Source: Bacteroidota bacterium (GTDB lineage Bacteria > Bacteroidota > Bacteroidia > Chitinophagales > Saprospiraceae). Taken from it: a stretch of 53,104 nt of DNA. The notes below the pieces were generated by a model. That model had not been told where the DNA came from, ran no database searches, and worked only from the letters and a program-made list of their open reading frames with translations. The stretch's first letter is position 1; every line of letters begins with the position of its first letter. The DNA is taken from NCBI GenBank assembly GCA_024743405.1, contig JANSWP010000050.1:1-53104 (forward strand), given 5' to 3'. This document shows positions 51,429 to 53,104 of the stretch, in pieces. The position numbers were made by a program, and so were the translations under genes.

Positions 51429-52703
51429 CTAATTACTAGCATTGATGGTTTCTGTCTGTTCGTTTTCAAATGGATCGCCTTCTATGTTAGTATCTAATTG
51501 AGGGCTAACGTCTTTAAATTTCACCCTTAATACATATCGTTTGTTAAGGCTTGAAATAACTGGTGTGAGCATTGTCTCCATCAATTCATAGGCTCGCGAC
51601 TTTGATTTTTCCATGGCATCACTTGCCAATACATCCTTTCTAAACTCTTTTCTCAATAAATCAATATTTCGATTAAAATCTATCGAACCTACCTCCCTCA
51701 TCCAACCAATATCTAGGCGATCAACTCGAGGATAAACATCTGATGATAAAATTTCAGGATTAGGTAGTGTCACTGTAACTACTTTACGTTTAGAATTGAC
51801 TTCTATATTAAAGTATTTGTCTAGTTTAAAGCCTATTTTTGTTATACTAATTGCCGAAATTTCAACATCAGAAGAAGAAACCTCCAAACCCCAAACTTTG
51901 GTTTGCAGTTGACGATTGATTGCCTTTTTATCTCTTACCTCCATAGTTGCTAGCTCTGCTATCGCCCGCTCCACTTTTTGTTCAATTAACCCTTTTGAAC
52001 GGCTAAAATCATTAATAGCAGCTGTTTCTTCCAACCTTTTAATTAAAGGTTGTAACCCCTCCGTAAGAGCAACACCACATGGTGTATTGACTTTATTTCC
52101 TTTTACATACAAACTACCTTCATGTGTTTTCAAGATACTGATTAGTACCTGATTAATCATAGTACAAGTATATTTAGATGCCACCTCATTTAAGACCTCA
52201 ACGGCATTTGTTGCCGCATTCTCATACCATACTGGAGCGATATTATCAGCCGTATCCTTTAAATGGACAAAATCATCAAAATATAATTTTCGTAGATAGG
52301 GATGTTGCCTTTCGTATTCTTCTCTAATTAATATTTTAGTACTATCTGGAAGGTTCATTCTAGTCGCAACATGATTTAACAAAGACAAGTTGAATTCATA
52401 AATCAAATCATTGAATTCACGATTATATCGGTAGGGATTTGCCAATATTGCCATAGCCATTTCCTCATCCAAATTAGCCTGAAAATCAGCAGGTACATAT
52501 TTTATTTGAACTTCTTGAGGCACATTGGTATAACTCGATGTGCCAAGTCCACCGCCATCCTCACTAAAACTACCTACATTTCCAAATTTAAAATAAATAA
52601 TTCCTGCAAGAATTAGGGCAGTCACATAAATCAGAATCTTTGCTGTTTGAGCAAATTTACTCGCAGGAATTTTTCGAGGGGCTTCATGATGATGTTCAGA
52701 CAT
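51429..52703 (-). CDS. DUF4230-like membrane-anchored protein
   Basis: A 424-residue protein with a short His-rich cytoplasmic tail (MSEHHHEAPRKIPASK), one membrane helix (about residues 24-43, ILIYVTALILAGIIYFKF), and a long extracytoplasmic part. The C-terminal region from about 270 (ISITKIGFKLDKYFNIEVNS, then KVVTVTLPNPEILSSDV, then GWMREVGSIDFNRNIDLLRK and ASDAMEKSKSRAYELMETML) follows the DUF4230 layout of strand, V-T-V-x-L-P-x-P-E-I-L, then a helix with A-x-x-x-A-x-x-x-L. The helical middle (about 70-260) is not part of that family and may be a separate module. Function unknown; a membrane-bound scaffold is one possibility. Confidence 0.65.
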   Translation of the reverse strand: MSEHHHEAPRKIPASKFAQTAKILIYVTALILAGIIYFKFGNVGSFSEDGGGLGTSSYTNVPQEVQIKYVPADFQANLDEEMAMAILANPYRYNREFNDLIYEFNLSLLNHVATRMNLPDSTKILIREEYERQHPYLRKLYFDDFVHLKDTADNIAPVWYENAATNAVEVLNEVASKYTCTMINQVLISILKTHEGSLYVKGNKVNTPCGVALTEGLQPLIKRLEETAAINDFSRSKGLIEQKVERAIAELATMEVRDKKAINRQLQTKVWGLEVSSSDVEISAISITKIGFKLDKYFNIEVNSKRKVVTVTLPNPEILSSDVYPRVDRLDIGWMREVGSIDFNRNIDLLRKEFRKDVLASDAMEKSKSRAYELMETMLTPVISSLNKRYVLRVKFKDVSPQLDTNIEGDPFENEQTETINASN

Positions 52704-52724
52704 TATTTATAATAAATTGATAAT

Positions 52725-52732
52725 CAAAATTA
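52725..52732 (-). promoter_or_regulatory. Putative -7 box (TAATTTTG) for the DUF4230-like gene
   Basis: On the minus strand TAATTTTG fits TAnnTTTG and lies 21 bp before the ATG. No -33 TTG at 19-21 bp was found. Tentative. Confidence 0.28.
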
Positions 52733-52928
52733 GAAAAACAATACACAAGTTCTTTCCAACTAGTATACTCTAATATATAGTATTGAGTATAATCATTAAG
52801 AATCAAAACTTAAAAAAAGTCACTCTTTGGGCAGCGAAAATAATACAAATACCGTTCTCAACTCGAAATAAAATACATGCTGATTCAATAATTTTTATTT
52901 CAAACTTTAAAGGTTAGTTATGTGTACA

Positions 52929-52953
52929 GTCCCGTATATCGGGACTTTTTTTT
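52929..52953 (+). terminator. Orphan plus-strand terminator
   Basis: GTCCCG-TATAT-CGGGAC (52929-52945) followed by at least eight T. No plus-strand gene precedes it: the flanking genes are both on the minus strand, so its transcript, if any, must start inside 52704-52928. Confidence 0.75.
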
Positions 52954-52959
52954 ATCCTA

Positions 52960-53104
52960 TCACTCCTTTTCCCTCAAAAAAAAGATATAATCTGTTGAAG
53001 GCATATTTTTCAATTCAAGTTGTCTTGCCATCATTAATAATTGCCCTCTATGATACGTTGAATGATTGCATACATGGTGAAGAATTTCCCTATTTAGCTG
53101 ACTA
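52960..53104 (-). CDS. DinB family protein, C-terminal part (cut by window end)
   Basis: The window ends inside this gene; 47 C-terminal residues are visible (SQLNREILHHVCNHSTYHRG, then QLLMMARQLELKNMPSTDYI, then FFLREKE and TGA stop at 52960-52962). The motif H-V-x-N-H-x-x-Y-H-R-G-Q is the characteristic last metal-binding helix of DinB-family four-helix-bundle proteins, whose three histidines bind a divalent metal; the P-x-x-D-Y-I-x-F tail is also typical. Members in Bacteroidota are often annotated as DinB family or damage-inducible proteins without a known reaction; some act as thiol-dependent transferases. Start and full length are outside the window. Confidence 0.8.
   Translation of the reverse strand, partial: SQLNREILHHVCNHSTYHRGQLLMMARQLELKNMPSTDYIFFLREKE

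Noticed and set aside
1-53104. tRNA or rRNA genes, prophage, insertion-sequence transposase
   Set aside because: I looked for cloverleaf-type segments, rRNA words and transposase motifs and saw none that I could support.

Overview
The window looks like chromosomal DNA of a Bacteroidota bacterium, most likely of the Saprospiria type (inference). It is AT-rich and shows the usual Bacteroidota markers: two giant secreted proteins with a gliding-motility-associated C-terminal (CHU_C, type IX secretion type B) domain, a TonB-dependent receptor with a carboxypeptidase-regulatory-like N-terminus, DUF6702, DUF3822-like and DUF4230-like proteins, and promoter-like TAnnTTTG boxes. I saw no rRNA, tRNA, CRISPR array, phage gene or transposase.

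Left part (1-18.3 kb): a DUF6702 protein; a polyprenyl-phosphate sugar phosphotransferase that starts exopolysaccharide synthesis; a lipoprotein; a coupled chain of two small lipoproteins and a Gfo/Idh/MocA oxidoreductase; the LPS-export ATPase LptB; a TMEM220-like membrane protein; a TonB-dependent receptor; a multi-pass membrane protein coupled to a sugar-phosphate isomerase-like TIM barrel; then an HGSNAT/NagX-like membrane acyltransferase, a VanZ-like protein, a TrmN6-type methyltransferase, a DedA protein, a low-molecular-weight phosphatase, cytidylate kinase and a large unknown helical protein. Much of this concerns envelope and surface polysaccharide.

Centre (18.7-37.2 kb): two adjacent paralogous giant genes on the minus strand (2587 and about 3329 residues) fill about a third of the window. 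Both have a signal peptide, a choice-of-anchor L domain, a Calx-beta-like segment, Ig/SprB-type units, a long run of about 84-residue Ig-like repeats (about 18 and about 24 by eye) and a CHU_C sorting domain. They are probably cell-surface adhesins or gliding/attachment filaments.

Right part (38.3-53.1 kb): a divergent peptide deformylase, DUF3822-like protein, bactofilin, TsaD, an M28 peptidase, a lipoprotein, PanB, MltG, a FemAB/GNAT-like protein, a SAM methyltransferase, a small outer-membrane-like protein, a DUF4230-like membrane protein and the end of a DinB-family gene.

The most unusual content is between the genes. At least nine intergenic palindromic elements (about 100-200 bp, three of them exactly 162 bp) combine long family-specific inverted arms (families A, B, C, D) with a shared central core of about 49 nt. 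That core reads GTTAAAAATACTCGCC, a small hairpin, then CTGTG-TTTTTTGCCT. Arms and cores look modular, some stem changes are compensatory, elements sit in tandem, and one is inserted inside another with the empty site preserved elsewhere in the window. This looks like an undescribed (to me) family of small mobile palindromic elements.
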